Below are positions 6,761 through 14,049 of a DNA stretch of 14,480 bases, in pieces. Source of the stretch: Hyphococcus sp. (lineage in GTDB: Bacteria; Pseudomonadota; Alphaproteobacteria; Caulobacterales; Parvularculaceae); assembly GCA_021604585.1 (NCBI GenBank), contig BQJG01000076.1, positions 1-14,480 of the forward strand, given 5' to 3'. The translations under genes and the position numbers were made by a program. Position 1 is the first letter of the stretch. Each line of letters begins with the position of its first letter. Under the pieces are notes generated by a model. That model made no database searches. It was not told where the DNA came from and saw nothing but the letters and a program-made list of their open reading frames with translations.

Positions 6761-7927
6761 ATGATTTTGCGAAACACCCGCACAGGATTTGGCGCACCAT
6801 CGCGGCGCGCCGTCGTCGGCGGATTGATTTGCGGCGGGTTGACCGGGGCGTGTGCGAGCTATGCGGCGCCGGAAAGCAAAGCCGCCGCATCATCCGTCTT
6901 AACCGAAGCCATGGCCGGTTCGGCAGCGCCGGGCATGGCCGCGATGGTGATCCGCAATTACCAACCCGAACCGGAAATAGTCGCCGGCGTGCGCCGTCTT
7001 GGCCAACCAGCGATGATCGCACCCGGCGACCGCTGGCACCTTGGATCTAACGGCAAGGCGATGACCGCAACAATGATTGCCCGGCTGGTGGAGAAAGGCG
7101 TGTTGAGTTGGGACGCGCCGCTGATTGACATGGCGCCGCAATTCGCAATCTCGATGCACGAGGCGTATCGCGACGTCACCCTCCCCGATCTTCTTTCGCA
7201 CCGGTCTGGCCTGCCGGAAAATCACAGCGATCTGGAGTTCTTCATGGGCTTTATTGATGATCCGGCGCCGCTGCCTCAACAACGTCTGCGCTATGTTTCT
7301 GCTGCGTTAGCCGAATCGCCCGCCGGTCCAAAACGCGCAGACCCTTCCTATTCCAATACTGGCGTCATCCTTGCTGGTGTTATCGCCGAAACAAAAACCG
7401 GCATACCATTTGAAACCTTGATCGCTGCTGAAGTGCTCAAGCCTCTGGGCATTAAGTCGTTCGACTTTGGGCAGTTTGGCGGTGCAGGCGAACCTGTCGG
7501 GCATATTGATGGCCGCGTTGCAGATCAACCGCGTGATGCAAACCCGAAAATGATCGCGCCTGCTGGCGGCATGCGGATGACACTGAAGGATTGGTCAAAA
7601 TTCTGCATCGATCATCTGCGCGGCGAACAGGGCGAAGGCCGGCTCTTAAAAACCGAAACCTATCGCTTCTTGCATAAAGGTCAGGGCGACACCCGATCGG
7701 CGCTCGGCTGGGGGGCGTCGCCAACGCCCCTCAAACGCAAAGGCCCCGGCCTTGTGCATTCGGGCTCTGACGGCAACTGGTTTGCACTAGTCTTATTGTT
7801 TCCTGAAACTGGTAATGGCGCGCTGGTGGTTGCTAACGCTGCGGAATCTATGGGCGGCGACGGCGCATCGGTTAGCGCGTTGCGGGCGCTGGCCGAAATG
7901 ATAGCCGAACCGGCGCCGGAGGAATAA
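6761..7927 (+). CDS. Exported serine hydrolase of the beta-lactamase/penicillin-binding protein fold
   Basis: A 388-residue protein with the three active-site motifs of the class C beta-lactamase-like family: S96-N-G-K99 (SxxK), Y197-S-N199 (YxN) and H333-S-G335 (the KTG equivalent). The N-terminus has a twin-arginine-like SRRAVVGG (14-21), a hydrophobic stretch and LTGAC (27-31), which could be a weak lipobox or just lie near the cleavage site. Export by Tat, perhaps as a lipoprotein, is therefore likely. Family members are esterases, D-amino-acid peptidases or beta-lactamases, and sequence alone does not choose among them. ATG 6761 has GAGGG nine bases upstream. It appears to be its own unit: 268 nt to the divergent gene and 116 nt to the next one. 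Confidence 0.88.
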   Translation: MILRNTRTGFGAPSRRAVVGGLICGGLTGACASYAAPESKAAASSVLTEAMAGSAAPGMAAMVIRNYQPEPEIVAGVRRLGQPAMIAPGDRWHLGSNGKAMTATMIARLVEKGVLSWDAPLIDMAPQFAISMHEAYRDVTLPDLLSHRSGLPENHSDLEFFMGFIDDPAPLPQQRLRYVSAALAESPAGPKRADPSYSNTGVILAGVIAETKTGIPFETLIAAEVLKPLGIKSFDFGQFGGAGEPVGHIDGRVADQPRDANPKMIAPAGGMRMTLKDWSKFCIDHLRGEQGEGRLLKTETYRFLHKGQGDTRSALGWGASPTPLKRKGPGLVHSGSDGNWFALVLLFPETGNGALVVANAAESMGGDGASVSALRALAEMIAEPAPEE

Positions 7928-8043
7928 TTAGGCCGAATCGCCGCTTCACCGTATGCGGACAAACCGGGCGTCGCGCTATCTATCTTTACAAAGAAGAACC
8001 TGCTAATTAGCACCCAATCAACACTCTGGGGCGAGGGAATTTT

Positions 8044-9465
8044 TTGCTATTCAATTCACTGACCTTCGTGGTCTTCCTGTCTGTTGTTGTCGCGCTGCAC
8101 AGCGCGCCATTGCCGTGGCGGGTCAAGAAATTCAATCTTCTGTTCGCCAGCTATCTTTTCTACGGCGCCTGGAACCCGCCTTTCGTCCTCTTGCTGATGA
8201 TATCGACCGCTGTCGACTGGAAAGCGGCGCAGTGGATTTATCGATCCACATCAACGGCGCGGCGCAGATTGTTTCTATGCCTGTCGCTCGCCACCAATCT
8301 TGGCATTCTCGGCTTTTTCAAATATGGCGATTTCGCGCTTCAGAACTTTATCAGCTTAGCGGCCTCCATTGGCGTCGTCTATCAGGCGCCGGAATGGAAC
8401 ATCATTCTGCCCGTCGGCATCTCGTTCTACACGTTCCAAACCATGGCATACACGCTCGATGTTTATTTGAAGCGCGCCGCGCCGACGAAATCGCTGCTCG
8501 ACTTTTCTATCTTCGTCAGTTTCTTCCCGCAACTGGTTGCCGGTCCGATTGTCCGCCCGTCACAGCTGATTCCACAATTTGCAGAGCCGAAGCAAGCAAC
8601 ACCGCCGCAGTTCTATTGGGGGCTCGCGCTGGTCACGATTGGCCTGTTTGAAAAAGTCGTGCTTGCGGATTCATTCCTCGCCCCGGCCGCCGACGGGGCC
8701 TTTGGCGCCGCAGCCGCAATTTATCCGCTTGATGCGTGGACCGGCGTCCTGGCTTTCTCAGGGCAGATTTTCTTCGATTTCTCCGGTTATTCCACAACGG
8801 CGATCGGCTGTGCGCTGATGCTCGGTTTCGCCCTGCCGAACAATTTCCGCTTTCCTTACGCCGCCATCGGCTTTTCCGATTTCTGGCGGCGCTGGCACAT
8901 ATCGTTGTCGACCTGGCTGCGCGACTATCTCTACATCCCGCTTGGCGGCAACAAGAAAGGACGGGTGCGGACCTATATCAATCTGATGATCACCATGCTG
9001 CTCGGCGGCCTCTGGCATGGCGCAAGCTGGACCTTTGTCGTCTGGGGCGGCTTGCACGGGCTTTATCTCGCCGCCGAACGCCTCGCACGAGAATTAATGG
9101 GCGATCGCTCCTGGTACTCGAACGTCCTTTTCAAGCTGGCGATGGCGCTCTTGACCTATTTCCTCATCAACATCACCTGGGTGTTCTTCCGCGCCCAGAG
9201 CTTCGACGCGGCGATGACCATGCTCGCCTCAATGTTTGCGCTCGCCGCCGAGCCGAAGGCGGTGCTGCGCTGGACCGAGATCGTCCCCGCGGCGATTGTC
9301 GTGTCCGGCATGGTCGCGACACATTGGATGATGCGGTCGTCTTCGCTTGAAGCGGTCGCAGGAAAAGCGCCGCGCTGGCTTATCGGCGCCATCTGGGCGT
9401 TCATGCTCTTCATGCTCGTCATCACACAGGGGTCTGACAGTGCCTTCATCTACTTCCAGTTCTGA
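8044..9465 (+). CDS. MBOAT-family membrane O-acyltransferase (AlgI/DltB-like)
   Basis: A 473-residue polytopic membrane protein. It opens with MLFNSLTFVVFL, typical of AlgI-like proteins, and carries PVGISFYTFQTMAYTLDVY (124-142), FPQLVAGPIVRPSQLIPQF (161-179), FDFSGYS (244-250), RRWHISLSTWLRDYLYIPLG (282-301) and GLWHGASWTFVVWGGLHG (322-339). His325 in GLWHG is the invariant MBOAT catalytic histidine; His285 is also conserved. Such proteins move acyl (often acetyl) groups across the membrane onto extracytoplasmic polysaccharides or teichoic acids. The start is TTG 8044, supported by GAGGG seven bases upstream and by the family-typical N-terminus. The last 26 nt overlap the next gene, whose SGNH/AlgJ-like product is the expected partner. 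The glycan substrate is unknown because no polysaccharide synthesis genes are in the window. Confidence 0.92.
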   Translation: MLFNSLTFVVFLSVVVALHSAPLPWRVKKFNLLFASYLFYGAWNPPFVLLLMISTAVDWKAAQWIYRSTSTARRRLFLCLSLATNLGILGFFKYGDFALQNFISLAASIGVVYQAPEWNIILPVGISFYTFQTMAYTLDVYLKRAAPTKSLLDFSIFVSFFPQLVAGPIVRPSQLIPQFAEPKQATPPQFYWGLALVTIGLFEKVVLADSFLAPAADGAFGAAAAIYPLDAWTGVLAFSGQIFFDFSGYSTTAIGCALMLGFALPNNFRFPYAAIGFSDFWRRWHISLSTWLRDYLYIPLGGNKKGRVRTYINLMITMLLGGLWHGASWTFVVWGGLHGLYLAAERLARELMGDRSWYSNVLFKLAMALLTYFLINITWVFFRAQSFDAAMTMLASMFALAAEPKAVLRWTEIVPAAIVVSGMVATHWMMRSSSLEAVAGKAPRWLIGAIWAFMLFMLVITQGSDSAFIYFQF

Positions 9466-10579
9466 CGCGCTGCGGGCGCCAGCACCGCTCTCCTATTTTG
9501 ATCCGGAGCATGTGGATCGCCCGGTCCCGGGAAAACCGTGGCGTGCGCTGTGCGTCGCGGCCCTCATTGCAACAATCGCACTTACCGCGGGATGGGAGAT
9601 TTTCTGGCGCGGGAAAGGCATGATCGCCGGCGACTATAAAAATACGAACGCCCTCTGGGCGCAGGAACGGCGCAAGGCGACGGATGATGCGACGGTCATG
9701 ATCGGCTCCTCGCGCATCTTCTTCGATGTCGACCTCGACATTTGGGAGGAGCTTTCGGGCGTGCGCCCAGTTCAACTGGCGCTCGAAGGCACGAGCCCGC
9801 GGGTTTTCCTTAAAGACCTTGCAGCAGATGAAACATTCCATGGGCTGGTGATTGTTGGCGTCACGGCGCCCGTCTTCTTCACCCAGGATGGCGGCTTGCG
9901 CGCCGATGTCCTCGACTATACGCGCGACCAGACGCCAGCGCAGCGGCTCGATCATGTCCTTTCTTACGGGCTTGAAGAAACCCTCGCCTTTTATGACGAG
10001 CAGACCCGCCCGGCGACGCAGCTCATCATCTGGCCATGGCCGTTGCGCAAAGACATGGCGCCGCTCTTCTATCCGCGAAAGCTTTCAATCAGCACGCGCG
10101 ATCGCAACACCGAAATGTGGGCGCGTGTGGTCGATGATCCTGTGTATCAAAAGGAAGCTCAGGACCAATGGGCGACTCTGACCGCGCAAATGGCGCCGCC
10201 GCCAAGCGCAGACGGCTCGCCGCCGCCTCCCTTTCCGCAAGAGGCGATTGACGCGGTCATCGCCGAAGTAAAAGCCAATGTCGACATTATCCGCGCGCGC
10301 GGCGGCGATGTCGCTTTCATGCGCTTTCCTTATGATGGGGGCTTTCAGCCGGTCGAGGATTTCGGGTTTCCGCGAGAGCGCTTTTGGGATCCGCTGGTGA
10401 TGGAAACTGACAGCGCCAGCGTGTCATGGCACGATCATCAGGAACTCCAGGGATATGAGATACCTGAATGGTCGCATCTCGATCCGCGCGAAGCCGAGCG
10501 CTATACGCGCGCTGTCACGCCGATCTTCTATGCACGAATAGACGAAAAGAAAGCCGCCCGAGCGGCTATAAATGACTAG
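9440..10579 (+). CDS. Membrane-anchored SGNH/AlgJ-like protein, partner of the MBOAT acyltransferase
   Basis: A 379-residue protein. A cytoplasmic tail precedes one transmembrane segment (about 36-52), so the body should face the periplasm. G89-S-S-R92 (VMIGSSR) fits SGNH block I, with Ser90 or Ser91 as nucleophile. EWSHLDP near the C-terminus (His346, Asp348) fits the histidine-bearing last block. AlgJ, AlgX, DltD and related proteins have this plan and finish acyl transfer begun by an MBOAT protein, so the tight linkage is informative. GTG 9440 has AGGGG seven bases upstream and yields the anchored protein directly; the longer in-frame reading from 9347 lies inside the MBOAT gene and is unlikely. 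A Pro-rich stretch lies near residues 251-271. The stop shares a CTAG palindrome with the converging gene's stop. Confidence 0.75.
   Translation: MPSSTSSSDALRAPAPLSYFDPEHVDRPVPGKPWRALCVAALIATIALTAGWEIFWRGKGMIAGDYKNTNALWAQERRKATDDATVMIGSSRIFFDVDLDIWEELSGVRPVQLALEGTSPRVFLKDLAADETFHGLVIVGVTAPVFFTQDGGLRADVLDYTRDQTPAQRLDHVLSYGLEETLAFYDEQTRPATQLIIWPWPLRKDMAPLFYPRKLSISTRDRNTEMWARVVDDPVYQKEAQDQWATLTAQMAPPPSADGSPPPPFPQEAIDAVIAEVKANVDIIRARGGDVAFMRFPYDGGFQPVEDFGFPRERFWDPLVMETDSASVSWHDHQELQGYEIPEWSHLDPREAERYTRAVTPIFYARIDEKKAARAAIND
10544..10567 (-). terminator. Possible terminator of the GIN-domain gene, embedded in the end of the SGNH gene
   Basis: AGCCGC (10552-10557) pairs with GCGGCT (10562-10567) around a 4-nt loop. 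On the minus strand it is followed by TTCTTTTC (10551-10544). It starts nine nt after the minus-strand stop at 10576, a normal place for a terminator, yet encodes the last residues of the convergent gene on the plus strand. The interrupted T-run makes its strength doubtful. Confidence 0.5.
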
Positions 10580-11526
10580 TCGTTTTCGACCTTCACGCCA
10601 CGCACATAGACATTCCCGCCTTTGCCGTTGCGGGTGATGCGGCCATTGACGCTGTCCATGCGGACTTCCGAAGAACCGTACATTGTCAGTTCCGGTTGCG
10701 TCACCGCGCCGCCAAAAAAGACGCCGCCTGAGCCATCGATAAAGGCGCGCAGCTTATCGGTTCTGCCTGCCTTGACGGCCAGCATGCCGGAACCGGCGAT
10801 CCGCGCCGTTGTCGGACCGTCCATGCGCGTTGCACGCACCAGACCCGACCCGGCGATGGAAACATCGAGCATGCCATCAATATCGCCAATCACGACATCG
10901 CCCGGCCCGGCAATATCGACATCAACGATGGACGCATTGCCGACGCGCACATCAGCATCGCCTGACACGTCGATCTCCAGACCGCCTTTGACATTGCCGA
11001 CGACGAGCCGCGATCCGTGCACCACGCCGATCACCGCTTCGCCAACATCGCTGGTCTCGCCATAAACGTAACAAGCATCGAGATTGAGGGAACCGCCAAG
11101 CCGCTGCATGGCGAGCTTGATGCGCGCATCGATAAACTCAACATCGCCGTCAAATGGCATCAGGACTTCGATTGTCGGATAATCGGCGAACATCTCTTCA
11201 TCGACCGGCTCGCCCGTCGTGACCTTGCGGCCTTCGCGCGGCAGGAACTGGCGGTTGATGCGGCGATCGCAGCAATCGAGCCCGTCATCTTGCTTCCACT
11301 TTTCGCCGCTGATGATGAGCACGCCGTCCTTTTCTTCGAGCTTGATTGGCGCATAGGTCTTGCCCTGACGGATCGTGATATCGACTTCGTCGCCACTGGT
11401 GGTCTTGATCTCAACCGCACCGGTATAGTCCCGGAATGAGACATCGCTCAGCGCATATGTCTCGGCCTGAGCCGTTGTGGCCGCCGCCGCGAACAGGGCA
11501 GCCGCGCCTGCAATCGCTGATTTCAT
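10576..11526 (-). CDS. Exported GIN-domain (DUF2807) protein, putative beta-helix
   Basis: A 316-residue protein beginning with a Sec signal peptide (MKSAIAGAAALFAAAATTAQA, then ETYAL). The C-terminal two thirds, from about residue 160, is built of short beta-strand repeats rich in Gly/Asp/Val, such as VDVDIAGPGDVVIGDIDG, DVSIAGSGLVRA and ARIAGSGMLAVKA. This is typical of the DUF2807/GIN head domain, an outward-facing beta-helix of unknown role in envelope proteins. The first third carries an unusual DCCDRR segment. ATG 11526 is chosen because AGGA lies upstream and the signal peptide then starts at once; longer in-frame starts add a non-signal leader overlapping the divergent hutI promoter region. 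The 132-nt gap to hutI should hold both promoters, though I could not pick out convincing boxes. Confidence 0.75.
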   Translation of the reverse strand: MKSAIAGAAALFAAAATTAQAETYALSDVSFRDYTGAVEIKTTSGDEVDITIRQGKTYAPIKLEEKDGVLIISGEKWKQDDGLDCCDRRINRQFLPREGRKVTTGEPVDEEMFADYPTIEVLMPFDGDVEFIDARIKLAMQRLGGSLNLDACYVYGETSDVGEAVIGVVHGSRLVVGNVKGGLEIDVSGDADVRVGNASIVDVDIAGPGDVVIGDIDGMLDVSIAGSGLVRATRMDGPTTARIAGSGMLAVKAGRTDKLRAFIDGSGGVFFGGAVTQPELTMYGSSEVRMDSVNGRITRNGKGGNVYVRGVKVEND

Positions 11527-11658
11527 CTGGATTCCTGCCGTCATCATCTCACCCTCACGCTCGCGCACCCATTCTATCATAGACCTGCGCTCAGCTTGAG
11601 GCAGCAAAAACCGCGCCGACGCTTTCCCGCGCCCGCGAGCCAACCTATAGCTAGGGCC

Positions 11659-12855
11659 ATGTGGGACCAACTTTTCACCAATGCACGGCTGGCGACCATG
11701 GCCGGCGGCGCGCCCTATGGACTGATCGAATCCGGCGCGATTGGCGTCAAGGACGGCGTCATCGCCTTTGCCGGGCGCGCAGTGGACTTGCCCGCAAACG
11801 CGCAACCAAAGGAAACGGTCGACCTTGGCGGCGCACTAGTGACGCCCGGTCTGATCGATTGTCATACGCATCTGGTCTATGCGGGCGACCGCGCGAGCGA
11901 ATTTGAAGCACGCCTGCTGGGCAAGAGTTATGAAGAGATCGCCAAAGCCGGCGGCGGCATCATCTCGACAGTTCGCGCGACCCGCAGCGCCAGCATGGAC
12001 GAGCTGGCGCAGGCCGCCTTGCCGCGTCTCGACGCTTTGATCGCCGAGGGCGTGACGACCGTCGAAATTAAATCCGGCTACGGACTAAGCGTAGAACACG
12101 AACTTAAAATGCTGCGCGCGGCGCGTGCGCTGGAAAGTCTCCGCCCGGTCAGGATTAAAACCTCGTTGCTCGCCGCGCACGCCTTGCCGCCGGAATTCGC
12201 CGGCCGCGCCGACGATTACATTTCGCTCATCTGCGACGAGATCATGCCGGCAGCCCACGCAGAAGGACTCGCGGACGCCGTTGACGGCTTTTGCGAAGGC
12301 GTCGGGTTTTCGCCTGCCCAGATCGAACGCGTCTTTCAAAAAGCGGAGAATCTCGGCTTGCGGGTGAAGCTCCATGCCGAACAACTCTCCGATCTTGGCG
12401 GCGCCAAGCTTGCCGCGCGCTATGGCGCGCTGTCTGCCGATCATCTTGAATATCTCAACGCCGAAGATGTTTCCGCTCTTGCAAAGGCAGGAACGGTTGC
12501 GGTCCTGCTGCCGGGCGCATTCTACTATTTGCGCGAGACGAAGCTGCCGCCAATCGAAGCGCTGCGAAGCGCCAGGGTTTCAATGGCGCTGGCGACCGAC
12601 TGCAATCCCGGCACCTCCCCCATGACCTCGCTGCTGCTGGCCATGAATATGGGCTGCACCCTCTTCCGGCTGACCCCCGAAGAAGCGCTGGCCGGGGTGA
12701 CCCAAAGCGCGGCAAAGGCGCTGGGGGTCCATGATTGCGGGACTCTGGAAGCCGGCAAGCGCGCCGATTTCTGTGTCTGGGGAGCGGACCACCCAGCCGC
12801 CCTTGCTTACGGAATCGGGATCAATCCCCTGCAAGTCCGTCACTTTGCTGGCTAA
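11659..12855 (+). CDS. hutI: Imidazolonepropionase (imidazolone-5-propionate hydrolase)
   Basis: A 398-residue cytoplasmic amidohydrolase for the third step of histidine breakdown: 4-imidazolone-5-propionate to N-formimino-L-glutamate. Metal and active-site residues are visible: H69-T-H71 in DCHTHLVYAGDR, His174 in AAHALPPE, His239 in KLHAEQLSDLGG and Asp314 in ATDCNPGTSP. GGGIISTVRATR and EIKSGYGLS are also typical of HutI. Length is normal. ATG 11659 has AGGG upstream and starts directly with the family-typical MWDQLFTNARLAT; the longer in-frame start at 11596 adds a basic, proline-rich leader and is unlikely. No hutU, hutH, hutG or hutC is in the window: the neighbours are an envelope protein (divergent) and a lipid kinase, so the gene appears separated from the rest of the pathway or the rest lies outside. 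Confidence 0.93.
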   Translation: MWDQLFTNARLATMAGGAPYGLIESGAIGVKDGVIAFAGRAVDLPANAQPKETVDLGGALVTPGLIDCHTHLVYAGDRASEFEARLLGKSYEEIAKAGGGIISTVRATRSASMDELAQAALPRLDALIAEGVTTVEIKSGYGLSVEHELKMLRAARALESLRPVRIKTSLLAAHALPPEFAGRADDYISLICDEIMPAAHAEGLADAVDGFCEGVGFSPAQIERVFQKAENLGLRVKLHAEQLSDLGGAKLAARYGALSADHLEYLNAEDVSALAKAGTVAVLLPGAFYYLRETKLPPIEALRSARVSMALATDCNPGTSPMTSLLLAMNMGCTLFRLTPEEALAGVTQSAAKALGVHDCGTLEAGKRADFCVWGADHPAALAYGIGINPLQVRHFAG

Positions 12856-12912
12856 TTCATCGCGGCGCGCTCACCGCTCTTCAAATTCGCGTTGGCGCGC
12901 CCCATTTGCCAA

Positions 12913-12941
12913 TTGAAAACCGGCGCAAGGCGGTGGATAAA
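12913..12941 (+). promoter_or_regulatory. Possible sigma-70-like promoter for the lipid kinase operon
   Basis: TTGAAA (12913-12918) and GATAAA (12936-12941) are separated by 17 nt, matching five of six and four of six consensus positions. It lies in the 249-nt non-coding gap between hutI and the lipid kinase gene and would leave a leader of about 155 nt. I see no gene and no riboswitch I can name in this gap. Confidence 0.3.
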
Positions 12942-13104
12942 TATGGCCGTTTTATGACATATGTCGAAGGCTGGCGGCGGCGATGGATGCGGGGACCAAA
13001 AAGTCGCCGGTCTCTTCCTATGAAATCTGTGCAGCCGTTGAAGACGGGTTTCGTGGTTTCGGCCCCCCCTGCGCCAATACCTTAACGCGTAAAGAGTGAT
13101 TTTA

Positions 13105-14049
13105 ATGTCGATCGCGTCGATGATCATCAATGCCAGAAGCAGCCGCAACGCCTCGATTGCGAATGACCTGCTTTACGTATCGAAACGCCATAACGATATT
13201 CGCCCCTATGTGCTCGAACGCATCGAGGATTTGGGGAATGCGCTCGCCGATATTGAAAAAGGCAATTCCAACACGCTCATTCTTGCCGGCGGCGACGGCA
13301 CCATGCAGGCGGCGATTACTGGCTCAATCAATCGCCGCCAATTTCCTGTGTTGCCCAATTATGTGGCGCTCCCCTGCGGCATGACCAATGTCATCGCGAA
13401 TGATTGCGGCTTGCCGGGACCGCCGGCGGAATCGCTTGATAATTTTCTGTGGCGCCGCGGGCATGGCGAAATCACCCGCGTAGAGCGGCCGCTGATCGGG
13501 CTGCAGCTGACGGAACGTCAAGACCCGATTTATGGATTCTTTCTCGGCGCCGGTCTCTTCCATGAAGCCGTGCAGTTCAGCCGTCAGAACGTGCAAAAAA
13601 TCGGCGCGAAACGGTCACTAGCCGTGGCGCTTTCCGCCGCCGGTTTCATTCTTAAAACCGCGCTCGATAATTCCGGTGGGCCGACGCCTTTCCCTGTGCA
13701 GATTCGCGACGAAAATGGAAAGCTTCAGGACCGCGATCTGTCGATGATCATCATGACCACGCTCACAAAGCTGTCAGCGGGAATCTTCCCCTTTTGGGGC
13801 GAAGGCGACGCACCGATGGACGTTATGTCTGTGGGCTATCCACGCAGCCGGCTGCTTCAGGCGGCATTCAAGGTCTTGCGCGGCAAGACGGCGCCTTGGC
13901 TTGCTGACGCCGGCTATCATAGCTGGAAAGAGAACGAACTGCACATGCGCTTTGACGGGCCGGTCGTCTTTGACGGTGAAATTTATCACTCGGCGCCGGA
14001 TGAAGACGTCATCATCAAGGTTTCCGAAAAAGCCGCTTTCCTCGTTTAA
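13105..14049 (+). CDS. Diacylglycerol kinase-family lipid kinase
   Basis: A 314-residue soluble or membrane-peripheral kinase. Residues 6-14 (MIINARSSR) match the start of the DAGK catalytic fold. LILAGGDGTMQAAI (58-71) carries the nucleotide-binding GGDGT. ALPCGMTNVIANDCG (88-102) replaces the usual G-T-x-N substrate loop with GMTN. The C-terminal beta domain ends with VVFDGEIYH, like the typical 'DGE' segment. Members phosphorylate diacylglycerol, sphingoid bases, ceramide or similar lipids with ATP; the substrate here cannot be read from sequence. ATG 13105 gives the usual short lead-in to the first strand; GTG 13096 is an alternative. The stop overlaps the next gene's start (TAATG), suggesting coupled translation with the Tam41-like protein and a shared phospholipid role. 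Confidence 0.85.
   Translation: MSIASMIINARSSRNASIANDLLYVSKRHNDIRPYVLERIEDLGNALADIEKGNSNTLILAGGDGTMQAAITGSINRRQFPVLPNYVALPCGMTNVIANDCGLPGPPAESLDNFLWRRGHGEITRVERPLIGLQLTERQDPIYGFFLGAGLFHEAVQFSRQNVQKIGAKRSLAVALSAAGFILKTALDNSGGPTPFPVQIRDENGKLQDRDLSMIIMTTLTKLSAGIFPFWGEGDAPMDVMSVGYPRSRLLQAAFKVLRGKTAPWLADAGYHSWKENELHMRFDGPVVFDGEIYHSAPDEDVIIKVSEKAAFLV

Noticed and set aside
12864..12901. Inverted repeat GGCGCGC/GCGCGCC after hutI as a terminator
   Set aside because: The loop is over 20 nt, there is no T-run, and GGCGCGCC-like words are common in this GC-rich window.
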